Positions 35,981-47,560 of a stretch of 64,000 bases of DNA are shown here, in pieces. The translations under genes and the position numbers were made by a program. Origin of the DNA: Certhia americana (lineage: Eukaryota > Chordata > Aves > Passeriformes > Certhiidae); contig CM031858.1 of the NCBI GenBank assembly GCA_018697195.1, forward strand, positions 78,437,133 through 78,501,132, written 5' to 3'. The notes below the pieces were generated by a model, which saw nothing but the letters and a program-made list of their open reading frames with translations, made no database searches and was not told the origin of the DNA. Positions within the stretch are counted from its first letter, which is position 1; each line of letters starts with the position of its first letter.

Positions 35981-36134
35981 ACATAACTTGACAACATGCG
36001 TTTTTTAGATCCGGATAGCTTATCTAAATCCGGTCTCTCTCTTAACCATCCTCTGAATTTTACATGATTTCAGCAAGTAATTTTTTTCCAGCTAAGTCAG
36101 CAATATCTTCAAAATTAGTGTCTCCACTAGCACT

Positions 36135-36300
36135 GTAGTTCTGACAAAGAGCCCCTCTCCATCTTCCCTGTAGGCTTCCTTCAGATACTGGAAGGTTGCT
36201 ATGATGTCGCACACAATCTGTCTCATCCCAAGCGAACACCCGGACTCCCTCAGCCTGTCTTCGTAGGGGAGGTGCTCCAGTCCCCTATAAACTTGGTGTC
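36135..36300 (-). mobile_element. CR1 ORF2 C-terminal fragment, antisense
   Basis: The - strand translation contains RGLEHLPYEDRLRES and TFQYLKEAYREDGEGLF, hallmarks of the end of CR1 ORF2. Outside these the open frame 36092-36550 is not CR1-like and runs into the CpG island. It is a non-functional relic ending about 200 bases before the RETREG1 CpG island. Confidence 0.85.
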
Positions 36301-36479
36301 CCTCCTCTGTCACGTGCTCCAACTGTGATTCTTTTCCTTTCGGCACATATATCGCGAGGAGGATATGGAAGGACGAATCCTCACTGCAATAACACTCCGC
36401 GAGGACTTCACCTTTCCCAAACCTAGAACTCACCGTTTGCCCGCTTTCCTGAGCATGCACCGCCAAGCTCAGCCGATCT

Positions 36480-37290
36480 CCTGCAGGAGCCCGGAAACTC
36501 CGGCCAGATGACGGCAGCTCGGCCCGCCCGCCGGCTCCGCCCCGCGTCACGGCGCCGAGGGGCGGTTGCTGGGGAACCGGTCAGCACTCGCTCCGCCCCG
36601 GCCCGCCTCCACCCCCGGCCCGTCCCGCCCCGGCCCCAGTCAGCTCCGCCCGCCGAGCCGCATCCCGTCGGCTGCACCGACCATGGCGAGCGCAGCGGTC
36701 CGCGCATCCACCGCGAAGCGGAGGCCCCGCAGGAGCGAGGCGCGGCGGCGCCCGGAGAGACGGAGCCGACGGAGGTGTCAGGCGGGGCCGGGGCGGCGGC
36801 GGTGCTGGGAGAGACGGGGCTGGCCGTGAGCTGCTGCATCGCGGCGGCGCTGAGCTGGGAGCGGCCCCTCCGCAGCCTGGGCGGCTTCGTCTGCGCCAAC
36901 CTGCTCTTCTGGTGAGCCAGCCGGGCCGCGGTGGGCGCCGGGGCTGGGGCCGGGGTCGGGACCGCCCCCCGGGATGGGAAAGCCCTGCCCGCGCCGCCCC
37001 GCCCGAACCGGGCGTCTCCTCCCCCCGCCCCGCGTTTCCCTCGGCCCCCGGGGGGAGCGTTTGCCCCCTGCCCTCCTCTCCCGACCGCCCCTCGCGGGAA
37101 GCTGACCCGCACCCCCGGCGAAGGAAGATCCTGCTTTTGGCTTCACCTGCGCCACGGCTTTCCCTGCCCCCAGCCGCCGCTCCGGCTCTGGCCATGGCCT
37201 TCGTGCTGAGTGCATCTGCTTGGTCGGGTTCCTTCACCCTCGGTGTCTGCCCCAGCCTCGCACACACGCGTTCTGCCCCCATATCCCACA
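36480..37290 (+). promoter_or_regulatory. CpG island promoter of RETREG1
   Basis: GC content and CpG density rise abruptly at about 36480 and fall after about 37290. GC boxes of the CCCCGCCCC type are frequent (for example near 36593-36645 and 37020-37035) and no TATA box is seen, as in a housekeeping-type promoter. Exon 1 sits in its middle. Long open frames on both strands here (up to 237 codons) arise because GC-rich sequence lacks stop codons. Confidence 0.85.
36683..36911 (+). CDS. RETREG1: RETREG1 exon 1 (start codon and frame uncertain)
   Basis: RETREG1 (FAM134B) is an ER membrane protein that bends ER sheets through a reticulon-type hairpin domain and recruits LC3 for ER-phagy. This exon encodes an Ala/Glu-rich N-terminus, then SWERPLRSLGGFVCANLLFW, the first hairpin segment, ending inside the Trp codon at TG|gtgagc (phase 2). 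The best start, ACCATGG at 36683-36685, is in a different frame from this conserved peptide. In its own frame it meets a stop at 36827-36829. The conserved frame is open upstream to an ATG at 36508 with poor context. One missing base between 36686 and about 36715 would reconcile them. Exon identity is secure; the N-terminus is not. Confidence 0.85.
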
Positions 37291-40200
37291 GCATGATGCG
37301 TGATGATGATGATGATAAGGAGTCTCAGGTGGAAGCTGAGCCTGGCGGCTGCAGGGCGAGACCCTCAGCCGAGAACTCGCGTTTGTCACCGCCGAGATGA
37401 GCTGCTGGCCCGCATTTCTGTGCAGAGTTTTGAAACCTGCTGAAATCAGGTCCCGAGCCCATCGGCAGTGCTGTGTTGATGGCCTGATGCAGTACTTTGG
37501 AGTTCACTTTGTGTAGATGTGCTTTTCCAATTTGGTGGCCTACTTAGTGGAGTCTTTGTGAAGTGGGCACAGCCAGAATGTTACTGCAGTGCACCAGTTC
37601 TCTTTTTGTAGTCAGAGACAGTTTAGTTGAATGAACACCAGAGATTAACATAGGGACGTGTTCATTGTTGTGTTTGTCATGTCTCTTCTGTTAATTTCTG
37701 TAGGGAAAAAACTTGTCTTTCTATGTGAAACTTCTTCAGGGCTTTCCCATGATCTCTGTTTTTGCCAGTGCCTGGGTTTTTTTGCTTTCTGATCTAAAAT
37801 ATTCTATGCCAGTTTGATCATGTAGAGCAATTTATAAATTAGTGCACTGCCTAATAATACTGCAGAGGTTCTTACGACTGAATAGCACTTCATTTCCTGT
37901 GGCTAAAACTGCCTCCTTTCCTCTTAAATGAATAAGAGGTAAACAAGCAGTGCAGCGGATTAATAGCAAACTCCTATTGGTTCTCTGTAACCCTAACAGT
38001 GTGATGTTTAAACATGAGATCCAAGTCATAGAAAGAAAACTTTCTGGACCCTTGTGCTGCACAAGAAAATCTCTGCAAATATTTTCAAAATCATTTTATC
38101 CTCTTTGATCCCAGGAACTGACTGTGCGTGACATCTAATTTAGGTTGGCTTTTATTATCCGTCTTGCTCTTAGGTATCCGTGGTAAATCCTTTCATTGAG
38201 AAAGTTACATGGTTTTGCTCTCATTTTCTGCATACTTCAGAGGTCACCTGTTCTTTCAGCCATTTGGAGGAGTCATAATGCTTTATATTTCTTTTCAACA
38301 TGGCTCTGATAAAAGTTTTAGGGACAACATCTGGCAGAATTCATTTCCATGTCTCAAGGAATAAAAGCTGCTGGGCAACCATTGGCTATTATTTTGCCGG
38401 ATTTGATCAAAAGCAAGGTATGAAATGCCTGCATTATTCAATGCCTGTAGGAAGTCTCCTTTGGTAATCTTGCTGGTAATTTGTTATGTGACCAGTATTT
38501 GAAGTTATTTCGACAAAATTCATAACTCGCTCTACTTTTTTACTTTCAAGATGAGTCAGAACAGCAAAAGTCAGGGCATGGATTGCTCATTTTAATTTGA
38601 TGGTATTGTATCTCAGAAGGAGATACGCTGAGAAGGAAGCTCACTATCCTAGTGCCAGCAAGTTTTGAGAGGCGTAGACGAACAAGGAAATATGTAGAAG
38701 CAGAAGTAAACTTCCATGGTTTGAGAACACCAGGAAAGATGTTGTTAACAAACCTATGAAATTTGACACTTTGAAAATTAAGCAGTCATTTAAATCTAAG
38801 GTCACACCTGCTTTGGTATTGGGATCGTGAATGTTTGCAGCACACTGTGTTTGCTGCTTCTCCTTTTCTTGTTTGAGATCCAGCTGGTCAGCCTAGTTTG
38901 TGATGACTCAGACAGTTGCTACTGCTTCAGGACTGGGAACAAGTGTCCACCCCTGCTGCTTGTGAAGTCCCTCCTAACAGGGCTTTGTGCTGGCTGGAGC
39001 CTGTAGGTAGAAGGAACATTTCTTAGTTGCTGTTTCATGTGCCTACAAGTACCCCTGCCCCACAGGGGACCTCCCAGTGCATGCAGCCTCTAATCAGGGT
39101 ATCTTGGAGTTAAGAAGTCTGTATTCTGGATGGGAGACTTCTCCCACTATAGCAACAACAGCGTTGGTGGAAGAGGGAGAAAGGGGAGGTGAGGTTTAAT
39201 TTTACAGATTTTTGAATTTTGGAAAAGCAACACCAGGTCCTTCCTCCCATCCATTTAATTTTGTTGGGACTGTTTTCCTCACGGTTAGTTTAGTTCTTGT
39301 ATGTACACCCATCAGAATACTTCGTGTGTAAACTGTTGCAGTAGGAACTGCTGAGAGTGAACTGTTTCTCTGGTGTCACAGGATTTATTTTTTTTAAATA
39401 TATTCCACTGTAGCCTCTTTTGTGTTAAAAATCTCTTTGTCATTTTACTGTATATAAATGCATTTTTGACGTTTACTACTAAAAATGTTGTTCTCGTAAG
39501 TACAAGAAATTTACTAACTTAATTTTTTTCTGATTTCCTTGATTTTTTAATATTCCTGACAAATTATTGTGAACTCTGTAACGAGAGAGGAGTAAAAATA
39601 GACACAAATCTGGCTACTGCAAAAGCATTTTTCAATTATCACCTCCATTATTTTTTCACCATGAACAGCTTTAATCCCCTTGCCCCAAATAAACTGAAAA
39701 TCTTTAAAATGAACAAGGGTTAGTTATATATATTTATATTACTCTACACCTAGCCATCTGAAATATGATTTAGATTCTTGTGCTGTATAGAGTTTGTGAA
39801 CTGAAGTCAAAATAACACAGGAAAACAAGGTTGGGTTTTTTCCCCTCTTTTACACCTATTGTACTGAAAAAGCGAGTGATTGGCCCAAGAATAGAGAAAC
39901 TGTGCTGGTGCCAGAAGTTCACTCCAGGTGTTCTAAGTGTTAGGCTGTTGACCGATAACTTTCAGTCTTGGGTTTAGTCTTAGCTAAATATTAGCGTTCA
40001 GTCCTAGATTTTTAAGCTAGCCTAATTATTATTCACTGTGTGTATGGAATAGAGGGGATAGTGGCAGCTTTTTGTTCTCCCAGTCTGTAATTTTAAATTT
40101 CTACAAGGTCAGAGGGACAAGTTTATTTTCAGTAATTCTGTTCTGTTCCATGTGTTTTGTAGTTTGCAGATACCTATTTCAAATATGTGTTTTCTATCTG

Positions 40201-43200
40201 CAGATAAATGTTTCAAACCTAAGTACATTCATGTCTGCAAGGTCATCCCTATATACACCAGTTGCATCTGTTCACCAATTGCCCAATTTCCTGATTTCCC
40301 TAGAATTTTTTCTGAAGGGAGGCAGCAGAAAGACTAAAATGTAATAGATCTTTTTTCTTTTCCCGTCTCCTTGTGGGACAAATTTATTGCATTACCCGAT
40401 TTGGTATTCTCTTCATCAGCTCAAATCCACACTTTTCTTTGACGATTTTAATATACCTTCTGACCTCAGAAGGTATTATTTGCATGTTACTGCAGGTTCT
40501 GTTTTTAACAATGTTACATGATGTTATTGTATTGACTCAACAAAGTAACTTACTAACTGTGTAAAATACGTGTATCAGTCCTTGATTTAGACAGGTGTAC
40601 AGGCCTAATTTGCCATTAAAAATAGGCTTTTGTCACCATCCATACCCGCATTTTTTGTTTGTTTGTTTGGTCTCAGACCTAATGAATATTTCCATTGTCT
40701 GAGAGAAACAATCAAGAGAAAAAACAATATTGCTTATATCTGAATTGTCTGAGTTTATTCCATCAGATAAAGATTGTGTCTTTTCCCCACAGAAAATCTA
40801 GTTGCTCTTTAAATGTTATTAACAAAACACACATTCAGAGTTTAAGGACTTGGTGTGTTTTGGTTTTCAGTAGCCAATTTTTTTGGGGGAGTTGTTGTTG
40901 AAGTGTTTGTTTTGTTTTAAAGTATCCAGTTCAGTTTAAGATTTGTTTTTAAAGTGTTTCTTACTTGAGTTCTCTGCTTGGCAATGGTAAAATATACCAT
41001 GAAGACATCTCAAAGTACTTTTCATTCATTAATTTATTCTTTCAATATAAGAAAGCAATACTAAGCTAAGCGTTTCTTTTATGTATTTGCACACAACTTG
41101 TAAATGATACACTGATACACCTCGATGGACAGCTTGCCTATAAAGCAAGATTTCTGTCCATGTAGGGAGCAGTGTGCATGCACAATGTGTGCTTGCATTT
41201 TTATTCTTTGTTACAAGAAAGAAACTGACCTTTAAGACATGCAGCAGCCCTGTTTTATATATATTTGTGGACTGTACGTTTTTGTTCGCTGTTGATTCTG
41301 ACTGTGTCTATCACTGCAAATGTAGTCCAGGAGAACTACTCAGACGGGACAGTCTTGACCACAAAATGTCAAATTAAGTGAGAATTGGACTAAAAAAAAT
41401 ATTTGAAATCAAAACATAAAGAAAAATACATGAAAATTAGGTGAGTTGGAGTAAAAAAGAGTATTGATATTCTGAGGCCAGGTTGTTGTATGCTGGTCTT
41501 CAGATCACTTAATTAAACTTGTAATATCTTCCAAGTCAGGAAAGCACATATGCATTTTTCCTTATAACACCCAGGTGGTAAATGTGGTTCTGAATGTGTG
41601 AAATTTGGTCATTGGCTGTCTTTGTTACAGGAAATCTTAGAGCTACATTTTTAGTTGTTTTGGGATTACTTTCCCGAAATCCAAAGTATCAGAAGAGCAC
41701 ACAATACTCCTGCCTTAAATTCTAGTAAGAGTTTATGTCTCTGATCACTCGAGTAGGAATAGTAGAGTAGGTTAAGTATTGACATTACTCTTTTGTAATG
41801 ATTATATGTTCATTATCAGAAAAGAGAAGAAAAAAATTCTGGCATAGACAGTTTTGATATTCACTGTGCATTCATGTGAATGCGTTTCTTATGTGGTTGA
41901 TAGTTTGTTTCTTCTAGTCTGATAGTCTGAATTTACTTAATTTGCTACCTTTTGCTAAGTCTTTGTAACTTATTGGTATTGAGATTTATTTTATTACACC
42001 TAGCTATAGGACAGAAAATTGCTGATATTCAAGCTTAAAAAATGTTTACGGTTTGTTGTTTTTTGGTTTCTAGAAGGTGGTATTCCAAAATACTCTTCTT
42101 CAAGTAAAACTAAAATTCTAACCTCAGCACAATTTATGATATAATTTTAGGGTTTACTTGTTTTGAGCCAGGAAGTTTTAGGCTTATGTTCACTTTTCCA
42201 ATACAAATTATGAAAACTTTTGAAGGCTTTGGAGGTAGAAAAGTGAAACAGAAAGTTAAATTAATTTGATTTAGTTAGAAAAAATAATTAAAAGCCATTA
42301 ACAGCTTTTTAGTGACAGTTTGCATACTTTTGGCTGAGAGATTAGTTTACAGGAATGAAAATTGACATTGTTTAAGAGCCAGACATTGTTACATAAAAAC
42401 CTGGACAGCTGACAGCATTTTTCAACCAATAAGATGAAATCAGGATCAGTCAGAAAAGAAATCAAGTGGGGTAATTGAGGAAAAGCGAGCATTACTGAAC
42501 AATTTAGGATCAAACCTAAGATGAGAACTTTATGGAAGATAGAAATCCAGAACAAAGGAGAATAGAAATGAATTGCAGCATGGCTTGTGTTTACTCTGTC
42601 TTGCTGAAATGTACATATGCTTTGTCTAAAGCAGTTGTTTGAAGAGAGAAATTATAATTTCTTTGTGTATTGCTTCAAAATAATGAGACCTTTCAAATAC
42701 TAAGTAGAATTTTGAGAACAATAGACGTTTTAGGGGGATATGCCATGGTAGATGTTACAGGACTAATGAGAGCATTAAAGAAAAGGAGATTTAGGGCAGC
42801 ATGGTAGAGGTGCTACTGCTCAAACTGGTGCTACTGTATGAGAAAATGGGATTAAGATTTCTTCTGTACTTTGCCAAAGCACAGGTTAATTAAGGTCATC
42901 GGGACATTTGTCTGCACAAACAAAGGAAGAAAGGTTATTTGATGTTACGTGTTTAAATCAAAATAATTTTAACTTCCATGGAAATATCATCCCCTGTTTT
43001 CACTGATGTAAAAACTGAATTTGATGTCATGGTAGACTCAAAAGGTATGTAGTTTAGGTCATTTAAACTTTCTCCTTCTCAATTGTTTTTTATGTGGCAG
43101 TCTGAATGCAACAGGTTGCAGTAAATCTGATCCAAAAGCACAAATATTGAAACATGATTCTAACTGCTGCATTCCTCAAGAGGTTTCCTTGCAAACAATG

Positions 43201-44673
43201 TGAGATAATTTTGCAATGTGAAATTATTAACTTAATCCTATTTCCCAGGCCGCCAATATACTTCCAAATGTGCCAGTTTATAAGCACATTTATCTTTGGT
43301 GATTAAATGCAAAGCATTGCAACAATTTTTCTAGTGTATTTTCTTAGAGACTTACACTATTCTTGGTTTGATTTAGACGTTTTTTTAAGTTTAAGAGCTG
43401 GTTTCTTGAGTTGGGGTAGAGAAAATACACTATTTGAATTCCTATAGTATGTGTTAACTTTAGTTAGCATTGTCCAGCTGTCTCTGCTTTTGCCTGAAAC
43501 CTGTGCACAGACCTTCCGGGGAACTACCCTTTCTATAGATGGCTGTCAAAGTAACAGTAATTTAAATTTCTGTGACTCTGTTTCTTAGGACAAGAGGTTT
43601 TATTAGTCAAAAATTTTTCTTCCTGGTAAGTTATAGAAGTTTTTCTAAAGAGAAACTGATTTGGTCTGTGCTTTCTGGCTGAATAAATATGATCCTAATC
43701 GATTCAATGAAACCTGACAAATAAGCTCTTTGAATAAAAGGTTGATGGCTGAGTTTTCTTTGTCTTAACAAAGAAAGAATTAAAAAAAAAAAAAAAGGCA
43801 AGTTTTAGAATAATAAGCATGCCTTTTCTGCTTAAGGTTTTTTTAATTATTTATTTTTATGTACCTAGTGATAGAATTTTTTGATTTCTGTGTGCTGTCC
43901 AATGGAACACTCTTTTCTAGTTGGCACTTAGGTTACAAATCAACTGCTTTTCAGTGCTTCATTTTATTCTGTTTGAAATATCTCAAATACATAAGTTTTT
44001 GGATGGAACTCTTACGTAGAGAAAAACTTGAAGTGAAAAATGGTGCTTCTTTCTAATTTATGTCTTTATGGAAGGTTTTCTCCACTAAATTAGACGTGAT
44101 CTAAAACATTTCTAATGTACATGGTTATAAGAAGCATTCTATTACAACGTTTCACAGGTTTTCAGCTAAACAGATATACAGCCTTCTGAGTTTGAGATGC
44201 CAGGCACCCACAGTGCTGATGTGCATATTTTAAATTTTAATCAGCATAAGATGTGGAGTAAATGCTTTTGAAATTATTTTATTCAACAAATTATGCTCTT
44301 TGGAAGGGTGGGGAGGTTTTTTAGGCTGGATTTAAGTCCTTGTTCTTGCTAAAATTTTTGACAGCACATATTCAGATGTGGTTTTTACATGTAATTCCCT
44401 CTCTTCAACAGAGAATCTACTGTACCAGTTTTTGTGTATTTTTCAGACATGCAGACTGACAGTTAAATATCATATAAATAAAACAGTATTGTACCAAATT
44501 CTGTTCTATAAAGAGAATCTACCAAAAATAATATAATTGTTTCTATAACTATAGTATAACTGCATAACTTTCTCTGCCTTAAGTGAAAATCTACTATTTT
44601 TGTGTAGGAATTGGGGAGGAATTTTCGCACTATAATTCTTGCACAGTTATCTAAATAGTTGTCTCAGACCAGG

Positions 44674-45237
44674 TGTCTTGGTTTTAGCTGGGTTGGAATT
44701 ATTTTTTGTCCTGGTACAGTGTAGCTGTGCTGTATTTCGGATTCAGTATGAGAACAAAGTTGATAACACACTGATGTTTCAGTTTTTGCTGAGCAGTGTT
44801 TACCCTAAGTCAAGGACTTTCCAGTTTTCCATGCTCTGCCAGCAAGCAGGTGTACAAGAAGCCAGGAAGGAGCACAGCCAGGACAGCTGACCTAAATTGG
44901 CCAAATGGATATTCCAAACCACAGTGTGTCATGCCCAGTAGACAAACTGGAAGGAGCTGGCCAGGAGCTGCCCATAACTGATCAGGTTGGGCTGAGCACT
45001 GGTCAGTGGGTGATGAGCGGCAGTATTATGCATCACTGGTCCTTCTTGGATTTTATTCCTCTCTCTTTTTGTTATATCACATTTCATTTATTATTATTGT
45101 TACTCTTATTAATTTTATTTCAATTATTAAAGTGCTTTTAAGCCCTGGATTTTACTTATTTCCATTTTCCTTCCCATCTCACCAGGGCAGAAGAAAAGAC
45201 AGCAGCCTTAATTGCCAGCTAGTGTTATACTACAACA
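44674..45237 (+). mobile_element. Solo LTR of an avian endogenous retrovirus (ERVL-like), in RETREG1 intron 1, sense
   Basis: Starts TGTCTTGGTTTTAGCTGG and ends TACTACAACA, with TG...CA termini. Internal blocks such as GCTGAGCAGTGTTTACCC and AAGTCAAGGACTTTCCAG, the CAGGACAGCTGACC block, and an AT-rich polyadenylation region with ATTAAA near 45124 are characteristic of a widespread bird LTR (recognised from memory). No internal viral genes flank it. The flanks do not show a clear 5-bp duplication, consistent with age. Confidence 0.85.
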
Positions 45238-47069
45238 TCAAGATGTACTAATGGAACAATAGTAAAATACTGGATTATTCAGTTCTGACTTCCAATGTTT
45301 TGAATACTCAAGGCTTGGATTTCTGAATTTGTGGATGCAGCATTTTGATATTTACAGGGGCTTAGTATGTAAAATCATTTATATAGAAGAGCAATTCACA
45401 TAAAAGTTGTAAATTTAATTGACATAAAAAGCAGGATTTGCAAACCTGCTTTGGAATGTTTTTTCAGTTAGGAGAGTTTAAGCATTAAATTCCCTGTAAA
45501 TAAAATAGAATTGAATGTATATTTTTCCTTCTTGATTCATGGGAGGGCAAACAAAATGATTGACCCAGTGATCAGGGCACAAGCTTTCTGATACTATCTT
45601 TACCATGTATTCCAAGAATGTTGATCAGGCAGTGCACCTCATGCTGTAATTAAAAGAAAACAAGCCCTCTTCCCCTTCCCCAGAACTCTTGCTTGAGACA
45701 GTCATCAGAATTTATTTCAACCAGACAGGAGCTGAATGCTCCAGCAGTAAGTGTGGAAGAATGACCTACATTCAGCTCCAACCAGGAAAGAAACAGTTGC
45801 CACCAGGAAACACTTATTACCACATCTTTTCCTTTCCCAAATGCCTTCCCTGTGGATGTTTGTCTGAAATGGTGTTAGGTAAGACCTGTAAGAGCAAAGT
45901 ACACATAGCTTTGAAATTAGCAGTTCAGTATTCTCAAAATACACTAGAAATATTTCCTCTCTGCAGGGAAGGCCATTCTCTATGTGGTTTATGTCATAGA
46001 CCATGACTGGAAGAAGACCAGTTCTGTGGAAAACTCTGTCTGAAAGGTGTCAGTAGATTTTCACCTAAACTTTTTATGAAGATGCAGTTATATACCAACC
46101 TGTGCTCCTTAGAACTCTACAGAATTACTCTAAAGAGTTTTGCCTCTGGTTTTAAAATGTAAATGTGAGTTTGTGGAACACAGAACTGAAGTCCACAAGT
46201 CACTCATGCAGCCAATGAATGTGTCATTAAAGGTGATGGTGGAGCAAAGAGCTCCATGCTCACATCTGTGTTATTGACAGCTCTATTTATGTGATTATCT
46301 CTGGAATTCATCTAAGGATAATTTGTTATCAAAAATGTACCTGCTAAGGCTTTCCAGAAATAACTAAGACTGGCTGCTAGTCTAATAGTCTAAATAATTT
46401 AATTTTTGATTAAATGTTTTCTTATGCTTTGTGTTTGCAAAGTGCAATTCATTAATAGTTCTAGAATGTGTTATAAAAAACCCAAAACATTAACAGAAGT
46501 AGTCGAATTAATTTATTTAACATTTAAAACAATTTGGTAGGTCTGTATTTTCCCTGCATCTCATGATACAGAGAAAACAAAAATTAAAATAGCTTCTGTC
46601 ATGCCCTAGAAGTTTTTATTATGTTTACTTACTGCAGTGTGTTACGATATCATTAACCTTCAAAATTTCTTAGCTGGCTCATGCCACTTGAATAATTTTG
46701 TACAATCCAGTTTGTGCAGTTAATTGTCCCACGTGCTCTGCACTGTGAGATAGCTGCTTTTTGATTCAGCAAATTGACAATATTGACATATGGCCACCCC
46801 ATACTAGAAAGAGCTAAAGAAAAGACGAGAAGGAGAAGTACCTTAGGTTAATTTTCTATCTTTAGGTTCACCATCAGGCAGTTTAAGAATTTCCACTTTA
46901 ATTGCGGAAGTTGTCAAGTTTCAATTCTTACTTGTGCAGTTCAGAATCATTTCAGTACAGCTGCAGTATAACCAGCCCCAGAAACACAAATTGTTGTGCC
47001 TTAAAGTTCTAAGGTCGGCATCTTACAAAAAAATATTTGCCACCCACTTCTAATAGCCTAAAATCGTCA

Positions 47070-47235
47070 CAGAATGAAAATATCATTCAGGTTGGTAGGG
47101 GCTTCATGAAGTCTCTAGTATGACTTTCAGTTCAAAATAAGATCAGTACTTAATTCAAATCAGATTGCTCAGGGTTTTGTCTTCACAGCCAGCAAGATTG
47201 GAAATTCCACAACCTTTGTGGACAACCACTGCTTG
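47070..47235 (-). mobile_element. Diverged CR1 3' fragment, antisense
   Basis: The + strand CACAGAATGAAAATATCATT and GGTTGGTAGGGGCTTCATG, then GATTGCTCAGGGTTTTGTC and ATTCCACAACC, follow the order of the antisense CR1 tail. It is quite diverged and ends are approximate. Confidence 0.65.
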
Positions 47236-47337
47236 ATTATCAATTGATATCACTCCTATCTCATTTTACAAAAATGGCTTCTCAATCTTCCACAGTGGAG
47301 TTGAGTGGCAGGCTTGGCTCCATGACAGATTCTTCCT

Positions 47338-47560
47338 ACATGGAAGAACATAGGTTGGAAGGACAGCCGGAGGTCACCTAGTTTGGCTTGCTCAAATGTG
47401 CTCCACTTGGATCACATTGCTCAGGTTCTTACACAATTAAGCTTTTGAAAGTCCTGCTCCACAGTGGTCTGCCACCTGCTCGGTACCTCCAGTAGCTCTT
47501 TCACCTGAGTGCTCTGGAGCAGAGGACATCCTTCACAGTGAGGCCGCTGTTGCCATCAGA
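47338..47560 (-). mobile_element. Second diverged CR1-like fragment, antisense
   Basis: The + strand AGGTTGGAAGGACAGCCGG, AGGTCACCTAGTTTGGC and CACATTGCTCAGGTTCTTAC repeat the order of the antisense CR1 tail about 270 bases after the previous fragment. It is therefore a second, independent or tandem truncated insertion. Confidence 0.55.

Noticed and set aside
36423..37294. Overlapping long open frames (145-237 codons) on the - strand at the RETREG1 promoter
   Set aside because: CpG-island sequence is poor in stop codons. The translations are Arg/Pro/Ala/Gly-rich with no domain, and no splice or poly(A) context supports a divergent coding gene.
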